Of a stretch of 38,055 bases of DNA, positions 23,552 to 33,389 are shown one piece after another. This DNA is from Plantago elongata (Eukaryota > Streptophyta > Magnoliopsida > Lamiales > Plantaginaceae), in assembly GCA_036897095.1 (NCBI GenBank), contig JAYMSP010000979.1, positions 1 to 38,055 of the forward strand. The letters are read 5' to 3'. The notes beneath the pieces are model-generated. The model saw nothing but the letters and a program-made list of their open reading frames with translations, made no database searches and was not told the DNA's origin. The position numbers were made by a program, and so were the translations under genes. The number at the start of each line of letters is the position of its first letter. Within the stretch, counting starts at the first letter, position 1.

Positions 23552-23608
23552 TTTGGATGAAAGCGAAACCTGAATGTTTTAGCATTTTTATTCATGATTG
23601 TAATTGGT
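23552..23608. repeat. Direct repeat right of the intronic transposon
   Basis: Second copy of the 57-base segment at 22572-22628, exactly 980 bases away. Confidence 0.8.
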
Positions 23609-23732
23609 TTCATTTGCCTCAACCTAGTGAAGGAGGCTGATTACTCTCATTTCCAATGCATAGACGACACAGGGATATTTCTAATCTGAACTTCTATTGG
23701 TCTTTCTCGTGTAGCTAGTCGGATTTGCTTGT

Positions 23733-26084
23733 ATGGAAACCATGGTGCCAATTCCAATTGACAATTTCAAAATTGGTTTTATTGGAGCTGGAAAAATGGC
23801 TGAGAGCATTGCTAGGGGTGTGGTTAAGTCGGGGATTGTGCCTGCTTCGAACATTCGTACTGCGCATCTCGGGTCTTCTAGGCGCACTGCTTTTGAATCT
23901 TTTGGAGTTAAAGTCTTTAATCAGAATAATCAGGTACTGCTCTTTCATTGTTCTATTTTTTGTTTTTGCATGTGAATGTGATTCTCTTTTCAATGATAGA
24001 TTTTATTTGTGCATCTTATTACTGTGAGACTGTATTAATTTTGGACCTGAGAAAAAGGGAACCAGTTAAGAGCATGATTTTCTGCTGCATTATTGCACTT
24101 AAGAGGACATGAAATGGTTTCATAAGATTATACAGTAAACCATTTTCCTTGTGAAGTTAGATTATGCTTCAACCTTTTAAGAAGCTAGTCTGCTAGTGTC
24201 AGTTCATATGGTTATAAAATGAAAGGTAGATTATGTAGAGTAGTAGACATGAAAGAAAACTGAAAAGATGATCTGAGTATAATGGCACCTCGTTTATATT
24301 TATAAATTGCAGGCTTATGTTAAGTCCTGGAGGACCTGGACATTTATTTTGTCATGATCATAACACGATGCCTGTTTACTTAGTAGTGTGTCTCGAACGC
24401 AGGTGGTTGAAGACAGTGATGTGGTGGTGTTCTCTGTGAAACCACAAGTTCGTAAGTTCCCTGCCTGTTAACTTGGGTTTTCAGTTTTCTTGGCTGCACT
24501 CCTCTGAAAAATATATTGTTATCTATACTTCTCAATTGTTCGACGTTTTTCTAAAAGGTCTTTGCTCATCAAACCTGTAGTTAAAAATGTGGTGGTGCAA
24601 TTGAGACCATTTCTTTCAGAGAAGCAGCTGTTGGTGTCTGTTGCTGCTGGAGTTAAATTAAAAGATCTCCAGGTATTTTACCTTTTTAATTACTATCAAG
24701 CTATAATGCCATACCTTTATGAGTGCATCATCTGAGATGCCATATCTTCACACTAGTTCGATTTTACTGAGGGCTCCACACCTTGATTCAAATCGAGTTT
24801 ATGATTCTTGTCTAAAAAATTTGATTAATGATGGGCACTTGTTACTGATATTCTTATTGCTAAGTGCTTTTATGGTCTTTTACCATGTTTTGTTAACATA
24901 TATGAACTTTGTTTATTCTAGGAATGGGCTGGTAATAGCCGGTTTATTAGAGTAATGCCAAACACTCCAGCGGCTGTTGGTGTGGCTGCATCTGGTAAGC
25001 TTGTTCCTGTCCATTTCTAATACCTGACATCTTATTTGTGTTCTGCATTCTGTAAAGTCCTGTGTCTTTATAAAAGCATTAACAAATATTTATCATATAA
25101 TCTCAAATAGTTTGCCATATGCAGTTATTAGCCTGGGAGCAGCAGCAACTAAAGATGATGCAGAATTAATCACAAAGCTATTTGGCGCAATTGGCAAAGT
25201 CTGGACTGCTGATGAGAAAGTATTTGATGCAGTAACTGGTCTGAGGTATGCGACTCTGCATACAGTCCAATAATTTGATCCTAGCTTATATTGCCTAAAT
25301 CATATAATTTTGTTTCACAATAACCTGTTTCACTGAGCTTTACTTTTCCTGGAATTCTCAGTGGTAGTGGCCCAGCATACATATACTTAGCAATAGAAGC
25401 TTTAGCCGATGGAGGCGTAGCAGCTGGCTTACCTCGGGAACTCGCTCTTGGTCTAGCTTCTCAAACTGTAAGCCAACGAATATTGTTAACTTATGATTAT
25501 ATATGCAATTATGACAACATCTTCGTGGATTGTGGGATATATTAACATCCATGGACCCTCTTTTCTGGGAAATTATACAGAAACCTCTATGGTAAATGCA
25601 TGTATACGAAAAATCAATGGCAAAGTACATCATTTGAAAGCATGTTATTAAATTCTAATTGATTTACAAGATGGCATATTACTAAATTCTAATATGACAA
25701 CTCTTATATATTATTGTTTGTATATTGGCCATTATGTTCCACCTGGTTGAATATATGTGTTGCACAGCATGACATATTTATGCATCACTGGGTAGTACCT
25801 CTGGAGCATTCAAGTATTTCTTTAGAATAAATTTACCTGGTAAGACAATAAATTTACGTCATTAGCATCAGCCAATTTATGTGTGGTGGATGCAGGTACT
25901 AGGAGCAGCTTCAATGGTAAGCATGACTGGTAAGCATCCTGGACAACTGAAAGATGATGTTACCTCACCCGGTGGGACAACTATTGCTGGTATTTACGAG
26001 CTCGAAAAGGCTGCTTTTCGTGGTACTCTGATGAACGCAGTCGTTGCTGCCGCAAAGCGTAGCCAAGATTTATCTCCGAGTTAG
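23733..26084 (+). CDS. P5CR: Pyrroline-5-carboxylate reductase
   Basis: Catalyses the last step of proline synthesis: reduction of 1-pyrroline-5-carboxylate to proline with NAD(P)H, important under osmotic stress. Seven coding exons: 23733-23933, 24403-24451, 24581-24672, 24922-24994, 25125-25245, 25362-25467 and 25896-26084. All have GT-AG borders and matching phases, giving 831 nt and 276 residues, the same length as I recall for the Arabidopsis enzyme. The N-terminus carries the dinucleotide-binding GFIGAGKMA (residues 15-23). [14 protein letters not shown], the substrate-side [21 protein letters not shown] and the C-terminal [19 protein letters not shown] are all intact. The first ATG (23733) is followed by a second in-frame one (codon 4); the first is taken because the protein then has family length. 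No targeting peptide is obvious, so cytosolic action is likely. Confidence 0.96.
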
Positions 26085-26696
26085 TTCTAATTGTTCAAAG
26101 CTTATGCTACCAACGATACCAAATTTTGTCATTCAAGTCAATTTTTTCTTCTTTTTCCGTTATGCCTGGGCATCTGATAATGTCATGAGGCATAAAGTCC
26201 ATAATGTGGTGTTATGAATTTCCTTGACAATTGTAGTGGATAGGAATTGAAATCTGATATCCATATCATTTTACATTTGATTCATTCTGCTATTTTCCTT
26301 GAATATTTGAAACTGGAATGGCAGGAGATTTTGATACTTTTGAATAACCGGTGCTTTGAACCATATGATCTGGTCACTTGTTGAATCTTTTATTCTTGCT
26401 GGATGATCTTCACTCAACTGTCTTTAGAATGATTTTTAGTGTCTTTTCTTTTGTCTTGTGTGCTGCCAATCATCTAGACACTGTTCCAGCTTATTTCCTT
26501 CTAGGAGGGCTACTGGAACAACTTATCTATTTATTATCAGCAATGAGCCGATGACCCTAGTTAGAATGCGAGTCTTCTGATCGCCCTTAAGCTCTGTTTC
26601 CGTATATATATTTAATGTTCTCTGTCATACTCTGGAGAAATTTCATCTGGAATAATCTGGTTCTTGCCTCGCGTGTTCTCTTCATATTTTCTTGAA
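26085..26696. other. 3' flank of P5CR
   Basis: T-rich sequence consistent with a 3' untranslated region and downstream DNA. No other gene or repeat recognised. Sequence from 26697 on is shared with the flank of the first GR-RBP gene. Confidence 0.5.
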
Positions 26697-28277
26697 TGAT
26701 ATCTTACCAGCTATACCAACTTTTAGTGATTTTAAATCTGCCCAAGCTGGTTCAGAAAATGGCTTAGTGGTTTTACTTTTAAATTTGACGTGTTGATGTT
26801 TCTTGTCTGAGATCAATGAAGTAAAGATAATGGGACAGGAATATAACATAATGCAACTTACTTTGTAATACTAGCAGCGCTAAAAACAACCGAATGGAAT
26901 TGAACAAGATGGCAAGAGGTGTACTAATAATTTTGAACAGGAACAACCGATTGGAGTCGAACCAGTGTATGTGATTGTGTCAATGAGTGATGCAAATGTA
27001 TGGTTCTAGTGTGGCTAGTAACCAAGTCGGGTAAGTATCTCAAACATGTAAAAATGCTGAATTTGGTCAGAGCTACATATACTACTCGAACTAGTAGGAC
27101 ATCTGATACCAAGGCCAGTAATTACACCAATATGGCCGCTAGAAAGAGTGATACAAGCATCTTGAAATAAGTTAACAGCACCACAACTACCATAATTAAT
27201 AAAATAATTCTATAATTATAAATAATTACAATTTTACAAAAAACATCTAAATATATTTATTTAAACCAATTATATTATCCGAAAAAAAACTTAAATCTTT
27301 TTTTAAAGAACACGAAGAACGAAGACGTAGAACACGAATGAAGAACTTCACCGTCCCGAACTGGCCGGAGAAGCTCCGATTATATCGTCGGAGCTGTGTC
27401 GATCAGAATCTACCAGGACACGATTCTAGTCAGTTTCTATTTCTTTTTAATTTTTAAAAAATATTATTAATGTAAAGTTAATTAATTTAATTATACTAAG
27501 TAGTTAAACAAATATTAACGATTACGAATATGAATTTTAACAATATAAACATCTCAAATTCATGTGACAATTTAATAAATTTTACGAAAATTAAAATTTA
27601 TTTTATATTTATATAATTTATTGAATATTTTATAATATATAAAAATGCGTTATGTATTTAATACAAATAATTTTGTGTTTAAACAACATGCATGTTCAGT
27701 TTGAACATATATTCCATTTTCTAAGATTTGTACATGGCTAAATCCAATCTTCACATTATAATTTTCCACTTCTCATTCCTTCAATTATTTCATACAAAAG
27801 ATGGAATTCTATATTTATTTAAAAAATTATTCATATTGTTAATTAAAACTCATATACCATTACCATTTATAACTTTTATATGCAATATATTCATTCTATA
27901 TACTAGTTTTTATCATTTATAATATTTAATAATTTTCTTTACAACTTTAATGTTAAAGATGAAATGTAAGTGAATTATATATCTTTTTACGGAATAATAT
28001 AGAAAAAGACAGTTATGAATTTTAATACAATGATATAACTCGTTTAATTAAGTGTTAATATAATGTTACTATCATAATAATTTCTATTTGAATTAACGTT
28101 TTTGAGATTTTCGACTTCCAACTTATAACTTATAAGAATGTATTTTGGCCAAGTCCGGTAGAGGTTGGAACCCCAAAGACAAAGCCCCATGGCTATGAGC
28201 CTATGACTCACGTTCAGCACTTCGGCTCATCTCGGGAGCAAATAAACAGTCAGGTACCTTCTCCAAATAAAGAGCAT

Positions 28278-28306
28278 AAACCCTGACTCCATCTTCCTTA
28301 AACCCT
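28278..28306 (+). promoter_or_regulatory. Two AAACCCT motifs at the GR-RBP copy 1 start region
   Basis: AAACCCT occurs at 28278-28284 and 28300-28306, 22 bases apart, inside a partly repeated unit. AAACCCTA-type telo-boxes are common in promoters of plant translation and RNA-processing genes. The predicted leader exon ends at 28333 (TCACAG/GTATGT). Where copy 2 has TATAAA, copy 1 reads AAATAAAG (28265-28272). Confidence 0.45.
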
Positions 28307-28333
28307 TCTTCCACTGACTATCTACTTTCACAG

Positions 28334-28953
28334 GTATGTCCATTTTTCTCGCTTTTCTGTTTAATCTCTTGTATGAGACTGGTTTGTGAGCTTAAGACTG
28401 CGCTATAATTGTTCGTACCTGTGTTGTTTCGGTTGTAGAATTGGATCGTATTTTGTTATGAATCAACACATACTTAGAGGGCTGTTATTGTTGATTTAGC
28501 TCGAATTTTATCTTCGTTTTACTTGATTCAGTTCATTTTTCAAATTCTCCTTTAGATCGCTCAGTTGATATTGTTTAATTTAGTGTTCCGAATGGGATTT
28601 TGTTAGCTGCTTGGCAAAATTGTCATAGTCAGTTTAGTTATTGTAAGAATCAGTTGCAACACTCAATTTGGCACTTTAAAATCAGTTTTTAAAGCTTTTA
28701 CTAGATGAGGCTCTTTTCTGCAAACATATTTTGTACAATCCTTTTACAAGTAAGCAATAAACAAGCATTAGAAAGTCCGTTCCAAACAGGCTGTTAGCGA
28801 TTTGATTTTGATTCTTTACTTGGTAGGCATTCGAAGTTTATCGTGATGGTATTATGTTTGCTGCATGGTTTTCAATCAAATGCCTCCGTTTGGAAACAGA
28901 AGTGTTCATATCGCTGTTAGATTGTTGAGGTATTCGGTTCCCCTGCCTTGCAG
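28334..28953 (+). other. 5' leader intron of GR-RBP copy 1
   Basis: Donor CACAG/GTATGT and acceptor CCTTGCAG ending at 28953, one base before the start codon ATG at 28955. The homologous intron in copy 2 is 35191-35787 with the same borders. The open frame extending upstream to 28865 is therefore intron, not coding. Confidence 0.8.
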
Positions 28954-28954
28954 A

Positions 28955-29991
28955 ATGGCTCTCTTCAACAGAGTTGGAAATGTGTTGAGATCTAATATCT
29001 CTGCAAGTGTGCAGTCCCCTACTCTTACAGCTGTTCGCTTCATGTCCAACAAGCTTTATGTTGGAGGTACCATTTTCTTGTTTGATTACATCATTGTTTT
29101 AGTTCTTCATATTATTTCGAATCTGATACTATTAGCTCCTTTGTTTTGTAGGTCTGTCTTCTGAAACTGGTAGCCAGGCCCTGAAAGAAGTATTTTCCAG
29201 CTTTGGTGACGTCGTTGATGGTGAGATTCTTCTCTATGTATTGATGCAGTATTACTATTCCTGTGTATTATAAATGGACACATACACAATCTTGTCATTA
29301 ATGTTATATTTATATTGTTTGTGCATTTACTTTTACAATTCATTTTTCTAAGGCTGTATTTCTAATGATTTTATGTATGCATATAATAAGCTATGGCATC
29401 TTATAAAATGTGTTGAAATTTGTATTTTGTTGTATATGGTTTGTAATCTGCACCTTTGGGTCTATGACTGCACGGTTTTTTTCTCCGAACACATGTACTA
29501 CTTATGCATCAACTATGTTCCTTCGTCTCTTTTAAACTTTGTAGATGAAAATTAACCCTGCCAAATAATTTGAATCTGACTCAGACCTCCCTTATTATGT
29601 GAGTGTGTTTATAGATCAAGAACATAGTTTTATTACGAGTAATTAAACTTTTGGTTCATTGACTTTTACACTAAAAACCAAAATTGTTTTCTAGAAATTG
29701 TTCTGAAACTGAATGTTGTCTTTATCTTGTTCAGATATTCTGCTGTAATTTGTTGCATTGAGACTCATTTTCTTGCTTTCTCATGGACAGTTAAAGTAAT
29801 TACTGACAGAGAAACAGGGAGATCAAGGGGATTTGGGTTCGTGAATTTTGAATCTGAAGAAGCTGCCATGTCGGCCAAGACCGCAATGAATGGACAGGTG
29901 AGGTTTATGGACGCTGGGATTTTGTGTGATGTGCTATAGCCAATTATTGTGATTCTTGATTTTTTAACTTCATTTTACACTAGGGGTGGTT

Positions 29992-30034
<43 letters not shown>

Positions 30035-30519
30035 AGAACTTGGATGGGAGAAATATCATAGTTGATATGGCTAATGAGAGACCACCTCGCAATAACTTTG
30101 GAGGCGGATATGGTGGTGGCAATGGGGGTGGATATGGTGGCAGCGGATATGGCAGTGGCAATGGGGTTGGATATGGCGGCAGCGGATATGGGGGTGGCAA
30201 CAACGGCGGATATGGGGGTGGCAATGGGGGCGGATATGGTAGTGGCAATGGGGGTGGATATGGGGGTGGCAACAACGGAGGATATGGTGGCAGCGGATAT
30301 GGTAGTGGCAATGGGGGTGGATATGGCGGCAGCGGATATGGGGGTGGCAACAACGGCGGATATGATGGGGGCAATGGGGGGGGATATGGGAATGGCAACA
30401 GCAGCTTTGGTGGTGGGGGCAATGGGGGTGGAAATGGAGGTAATGGATATGGAGGTGGTAGATATGGGGGTGGCAACAGCGGCGGATTTGGTGGTGCAGC
30501 AGCATCAAATGACTATTAA
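28955..30519 (+). CDS. Glycine-rich RNA-binding protein, mitochondrial type, copy 1 (expanded tail)
   Basis: Organellar-type GR-RBP: one RRM plus a glycine-rich tail; relatives take part in mitochondrial RNA editing and splicing and in cold response. Exons 28955-29066, 29152-29220, 29791-29897 and 30037-30519 (phases consistent) give 256 residues. Residues 1-31 (MALFNRVGNVLRSN..., basic, no acidic residue, ending RFMS) look like a mitochondrial presequence. RNP2 is LYVGGL (34-39) and RNP1 is RGFGFVNF (73-80). The RRM ends near ERPPRNN. The remaining ~145 residues are GGYGGGN / GGSGYGSGN repeats, with a 150-bp higher-order period (30131 and 30281). Start choice: the splice acceptor leaves only one base before this ATG, and copy 2 matches. 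The acceptor of exon 4 is preceded by about 40 T. The opposite-strand Pro-rich frame is only a shadow of the repeats. Confidence 0.93.
29993..30032 (+). repeat. 40-base T homopolymer in the exon 4 polypyrimidine tract
   Basis: An uninterrupted T run sits between 29993 and 30032, directly before GCAG/AACTTGG. The homologous tract in copy 2 is only ttattttttttgttgcag (36762-36778). Length may be affected by sequencing slippage. Confidence 0.85.
30104..30500 (+). repeat. Coding minisatellite of the glycine-rich tail
   Basis: Basic units of 15-24 bases (ggatatgggggtggcaac type) are arranged in a higher-order repeat of exactly 150 bases: gatatggtggcagcggatat occurs at 30131 and again at 30281, with the following ~80 bases nearly the same. 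The period is a multiple of three, so the frame is kept. Copy 2 lacks this expansion. Confidence 0.85.
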
Positions 30520-30865
30520 GTTTGTTTGTATGATATCTTACCATCTAAACCAACATGTTGGCTATTTTAAATCTTCCCGAGCTGGGTCAGAAAATGGCTA
30601 GTGGTTTTGAATTTCACATGTTAAATTTTCTTGTCTGAGTTATCAATGAATTAAAATAATGGGAAAAGAAAATAACATAATTCAACTTACTTTGTAATAC
30701 TTGGCGGTAAAAACAACCGAATGGAATTGAACAAGATATCAATAGTTGTGTAATAATTTTGTACAGAAACAACCGAAACCGATTGGAATTGAACTAGTGT
30801 TTGTGATTGTGTTAGCAAATGTATGATTCTAGTGTGGCTAGTAGCCAAGTTGACGTTAGAGCTAT

Positions 30866-31425
30866 TAGGGGTGTACGGATGATTTTTAACAAAAAAAATA
30901 AATTAATCGAATCGTCTATGGTGAGTACGCTAAATCATTAACTGCATCAATGAAATTTTCTTCCGACCGTCGTGTGTTGGTTGACTACTTGAAGCGGGCA
31001 GTTTGGCAGTTTATTAATGCATCAAAATAATGATAGATATAACGCGTTAAAGAAAAGTACATTATATTTTATAAACTTTAAATCCTCAATAAACTAACCT
31101 GCCACAATAGGAGAAATATAAAACAATCTCAAACTTTAATAAAATTAGTCTAAGTATATAAAAACTAGGAGTAAATGAGTAATGTAAATCTATTACTATT
31201 AATCTAATACAATAAAATATAAAATATATACTAGTGACATATACAACGGGCGGGTGAGCGAGTTGGCGGTTGGCCAACTACCAATTCGTCGTCCACCCGC
31301 TTAATGTCGGGTTACAAATTTGTAATCCGCGGACTGTTTTTGATAAAAATTCTAACCGTCGTTGACGGGTAGTAGAAGAACGGTTTGATAGATGGAGCGG
31401 GCAGTTAATTTTTATGTACACCCTA
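30866..31425. mobile_element. hAT-like non-autonomous element (560 bp) with perfect 8-bp target duplication
   Basis: Inverted ends TAGGGGTGTAC (30866) and GTACACCCTA (31425) are flanked by AGAGCTAT on both sides (30858-30865 and 31426-31433). The unduplicated partner site in the left unit reads cagagctacatatactactc near 27067, a natural empty site. No transposase is encoded. Ends are of the same type as those of the 782-bp element in the P5CR leader intron. Confidence 0.9.
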
Positions 31426-31485
31426 AGAGCTATATATATTATATACTACTCGAACTCATATGACATCTGATACTGAGGTCAATAA

Positions 31486-32144
31486 TATTCATGAACATCC
31501 AACCAACACAACATCCCAACCATTCAAATAAACAATTAATTTATCTCTCGTTCATATATGCAATATTACAACCAACCCAACCACAACTATAAAACGTAAT
31601 TTATCAATGACCTCAACCATTTAATATGATTATTCTTTTATTATTATCATAAAATATAAATAATAGGTAAATGAATATATTAGTTAAAATTTAAAAAACT
31701 CAAACTTAAATTGAAATTTTAAAATTTAAAGAAATGTAATTAAAGTATATATAAAAAGATTATAACCCCTCAAATGTATATTTCAAAATAATATCATGAA
31801 ATAACAAATTTTATTTTTATATATATAATATTCTTTTAATGAATTTAATATAATATTATTTATAATATACTATAATAAGTTCTTAAAATAAAATAAATCC
31901 AATAGTGAGGGGACAAGTGTCTCCTCACTATTCAATTCTCAATCAACCACAATGCAACTAGCAGGTTCCTGGTTGCATGATGGGCGTCCAGGCCTGAGCG
32001 CCCACCTTCGATTCATCTTTTTCTTTTTAAATTTGTGGTGGTTGGCCTGGACGTCCATCTTCGATTCATCTTTTTTTTTTTAATTTGTGGTGGTTCCACC
32101 CACCACAAATACCCAACCACACCTCCAATATTTCTAGCCTCTAA
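31486..32144. mobile_element. Insertion of ~660 bp with hairpins, class unknown
   Basis: Compared with the left unit, where gatacc-aaggcc-agtaat is continuous (27108-27124), the right unit is split between gaggtc (31477-31482) and aaggtc (32143-32148), which may be a short target duplication. Inside lie a hairpin at 31901-31932, a ~55-base direct repeat (ttcgattcatctttttc... at 32008 and 32059), and a second hairpin at 32087-32112 (tttgtggtgg / ccaccacaaa). No coding sequence or known termini. Edges are approximate. Confidence 0.5.
31901..31932. repeat. Near-perfect 32-base hairpin
   Basis: AATAGTGAGG pairs with CCTCACTATT and, inside it, GACA with TGTC, around a two-base loop and one G-T pair. 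It lies in the ~660-bp insertion and could be an element terminus or fold-back. There is no nearby T-run or gene end to suggest a terminator. Confidence 0.6.
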
Positions 32145-32510
32145 GGTCGTAGCTACACTATATGACCGCTAGAGAATAAGTAGTATGTTGTTTGCCTCAT
32201 AGTAGACACAAGTCATGTGAACTTGCTTGAAATTAATTATAACGCTTTAAGAGGATCGTACTTTTTATATTTTTAAATTTTTAGTATTTTTACACTTACA
32301 TTTTTATTTATAACTCGCCTTTCACACATGTTAGATTTAGCACCCAGCCACCCACCATCAAAGTATTATACGTAATTCAATAATCTAATGTCAGTTTTAA
32401 ATAAGTTAACTTCCATTAATCGTCACTCTATTACAATTTAAAAGGTTACATTGATATCTACATTTTTGTCATACTCATAGTGCGGCGTGAAGTGTACGTG
32501 TAAAAAAATA

Positions 32511-32970
32511 CACCCTTCGTTATACATAATTTTATACATATGTTATTTTTATCTATCCTACAAACTTCATACGTTATTAAAAAAATGAAGTTAGCTCACA
32601 CTCACCAAATAATAAACAATCTCAACTTAACAATCAAATTACATTATTCATTATTAAAATTGTACTTTTTCTGATAAATTATATAAATAATTCTAGTCTA
32701 GTTAAAGTTAGTTAGCATAATTTAGTTAGAGTTAGTTAGCATAATACTAATCTAGTTAGAGTTGAGATAACTAACTCTAACTAGATTATGCAACTAACTC
32801 TAACTAGAGTAGTATTATACTAATTAACTCTAACTAGATTATGCTAACTAACTTTAACTAGATTAGGATTATTTATATAGTCTATCAGTTTCCACATTTT
32901 ATTCTATTATTACATTAATTATTTCACATAAAATACGTCTAATGCATAAAATTCTCCGGAACGGAGGGAG
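32511..32970. mobile_element. Stowaway-like MITE with long internal foldback (460 bp)
   Basis: The left end CACCCTTCGTTATACATAAT and the reverse complement of the right end (CTCCCTCCGTTCCGGAGAAT) are inverted partners, both followed inwards by TTTAT. TA dinucleotides at 32509-32510 and 32971-32972 give the TA target duplication typical of Tc1/mariner MITEs. The centre (32671-32888) is a nearly perfect palindrome. No coding sequence. Confidence 0.75.
32671..32888. repeat. Long imperfect palindrome (~218 bp)
   Basis: The left arm (ctgataaattatataaataa...) and right arm (...ttatttatatagtctatcag) are inverted copies with few mismatches over about 90 bases each. Each arm is itself made of tandem ctagttagagttagttagca-type units. 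A transcript would form a long double-stranded stem, a possible small-RNA source. Confidence 0.85.
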
Positions 32971-33389
32971 TATCGCTTAATAACATCCATGTACAATTTT
33001 TGAACATACCTCCCATGTTCTAAGATTTGAACATGACTAGTTCCACTCTTCACATTCTTATTTTTCTTCAATTATCATCAGGTCACGAGATAGATTAAGT
33101 TCTATATTTATTAAAAAAATTATTAATATAATTAATTAAAACGTATATGTCATAAATATTAATATTTTTACATAAGAAATATATTTCTATTAACATCATA
33201 GTTTTTATCATTTATAATATTGATAATTTGTTGTAGAACTTTAATGTGAAAGATAACATGTAAGTGAATTTAAAGTTCTGGCACTATATATTATAAGAAA
33301 AATAATTTCGATATGAGTTAATATAATGAATACAGTAAATCATATGTTAATATAATTTATACTAAGTCTTATAAAAGTCTTAGTCAATT

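Larger units (their letters stand above)
26697..30527. repeat. Tandem segmental duplication, left unit (~3.8 kb)
   Basis: Three blocks recur in the same order in the right unit. Block F (26697-27160) starts atgatatcttaccagctata and matches 30528-30865, 31426-31485 and 32145-32175. Block U (27690-28090) matches 32988-33380; both have ctaagattt(g/t)a.acatg and gtttttatcatttataatat. Block G is the GR-RBP gene with its leader (28138-30519), matching 34997-37013. The left unit has no large insertions, so it is closer to the ancestral state. A short GC-richer patch at 27345-27420 (ggccggagaagctccgat) has no evident function. Confidence 0.8.

Noticed and set aside
28865..28954. N-terminal extension of GR-RBP copy 1 (MVFNQMPP...)
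   Set aside because: The acceptor CTTGCAG at 28953 and the leader-intron donor at 28334 indicate intron sequence; copy 2 has the same borders and does not preserve an ATG for the extension.
29970..30544. Long minus-strand Pro-rich and His/Pro-rich frames opposite GR-RBP copy 1
   Set aside because: They are mirror translations of the glycine repeat (GGN GGN read backwards) and of the T run; no start context or domain supports them.
30062..30601. Second plus-strand frame through the glycine-rich exon (Met/Ala/Val-rich)
   Set aside because: It is a shifted reading of the same repeat. The spliced RRM frame continues in the glycine frame to a stop at 30519.
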